This document shows positions 14,432 to 14,726 of a stretch of 14,726 nt of DNA, in pieces. The DNA comes from an uncultured Actinomycetes bacterium (GTDB lineage: Bacteria > Actinomycetota > Thermoleophilia > Solirubrobacterales > 70-9), in assembly GCA_946886425.1 (NCBI GenBank), contig CAMPIP010000044.1:1-14726 (forward strand). Direction: 5' to 3'. Position numbers and translations under genes: made by a program. Positions within the stretch are counted from its first letter, which is position 1. Each line of letters starts with the position of its first letter. The notes below the pieces were generated by a model, which saw only the letters and a list, made by a program, of their open reading frames with translations, did no database searches and was not told the origin of the DNA.

Positions 14432-14726
14432 GGAGCTGGCTTGCGTCATCGACAGTCGCTTGACCGCTCCGGTGCGCCGGGGCCATTCCGGGGGGGCTAG
14501 GCCCCGGCGCACTTCTTCTTCCTCGCCAGCCGATCCGGTCGAGGCGGAGGAGCTGACCGAGGGGATGGTGCGGGCGCTGGAGGGGATCGGGGCCGCGGTC
14601 GAGTCGGAGCGGCCGGGGGAGGCGTTCTTCGCGCTCGACGGGTTGCGGGGGATCCATGGGGGCGACAGCGCCGGGGTCCTGGCGGCCACTCGCCGGGCGA
14701 TCGGCGAGGGGCGGTTGATCGGGGTG
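14430..14726 (+). CDS. Y-family DNA polymerase-like protein (ImuB/DinB type), partial, possibly internally deleted
   Basis: From ATG 14430 the frame is open for 99 codons to the right edge. MELACVI (1-7) looks like the usual start of actinobacterial Y-family polymerase/ImuB-like proteins, and residues 35-99 (LEGIGAAVE, RPGEAFFALDGLRGIHGG, RLIGV) match the palm region around the second catalytic site and the following fingers, as I recall the family. Between them, about residues 8-34 are low-complexity Arg/Ser/Gly sequence coinciding with a perfect inverted repeat, and the distance from the start to PGEAFF is about 40 residues shorter than normal. The SIDEAY-type motif reads RPGEAF: Gly replaces the catalytic Asp while Glu64 remains, as in non-catalytic ImuB proteins. 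A LexA box on the start codon supports an SOS translesion-synthesis role. It may be a decayed gene. Confidence 0.55.
   Translation, partial: MELACVIDSRLTAPVRRGHSGGARPRRTSSSSPADPVEAEELTEGMVRALEGIGAAVESERPGEAFFALDGLRGIHGGDSAGVLAATRRAIGEGRLIGV
14472..14520 (+). terminator. Perfect 13-bp inverted repeat with T-rich tail
   Basis: GTGCGCCGGGGCC (14472-14484) and its exact reverse complement (14500-14512) flank a 15-nt loop, followed by TTCTTCTT (14513-14520). This is a strong GC-rich stem with a T-rich tail on the plus strand only, fitting an intrinsic terminator of the MCE operon 118 nt after its stop. It lies inside the polymerase-like reading frame, which is odd for a functional terminator. It could instead be an inserted palindromic element. 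Confidence 0.45.

Noticed and set aside
14285..14689. 134-codon minus-strand frame at the right edge, also 14142-14657
   Set aside because: It runs antisense through the end of the sixth MCE gene, the LexA box and the polymerase-like frame, with Ser/Pro/Arg-rich composition and no recognisable domain.

Overview
This is high-GC DNA with GTG/ATG starts and tightly packed, overlapping genes. A six-gene MCE operon, a large MMPL protein, a Gram-positive-type LexA (SOS) box and a family of secreted four-cysteine paralogs point to an actinobacterium. The style of these proteins suggests the Thermoleophilia/Solirubrobacterales side; this placement is inference from recalled family resemblance, not a search.

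Left part (1-2016, minus strand): three tandem paralogous genes for small exported proteins, transcribed leftward. The last one runs off the left edge. They share a four-cysteine layout and the motifs FDR(N/D)G, GLPxC and S(S/A)PLTxFN(A/G)PP. No known function is recognised.

Centre (2059-5379, plus strand): a divergently transcribed 12-TM MMPL/RND-type lipid exporter with a long helical extracytoplasmic insertion, starting only 42 bp from the leftward operon.

Right-centre (5548-14353, plus strand): six consecutive MCE (MlaD-family) genes, each overlapping the next by exactly 4 bp (GTGA or ATGA). Each encodes an N-terminal membrane anchor, one MCE domain, a long helical region and a tail with exactly two cysteines. 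Six different subunits fit the known heterohexameric MCE tunnel of actinobacteria, which carries lipids across the envelope. The usual permeases (YrbE/MlaE) and ATPase (MlaF/MceG) are not in the window. The 168-bp gap before the first MCE gene holds two hairpins and a possible 28-residue leader ORF.

Right edge (14354-14726): a perfect LexA box overlaps the ATG of a reading frame that runs off the window. That frame resembles a Y-family DNA polymerase of the ImuB/DinB type, but appears to lack about 40 residues of its N-terminal palm. In their place is a perfect 13-bp inverted repeat followed by a T-rich stretch, which looks like a terminator. The combination of an SOS operator on the start codon, a seemingly internally deleted polymerase and a terminator-like hairpin inside the coding frame is the most unusual thing here.

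Working model: the MMPL protein, the MCE hexamer and perhaps the secreted paralogs form an envelope/lipid-handling neighbourhood; the polymerase fragment is an unrelated SOS gene downstream. No tRNA, rRNA, CRISPR array, insertion sequence or attachment site was seen.
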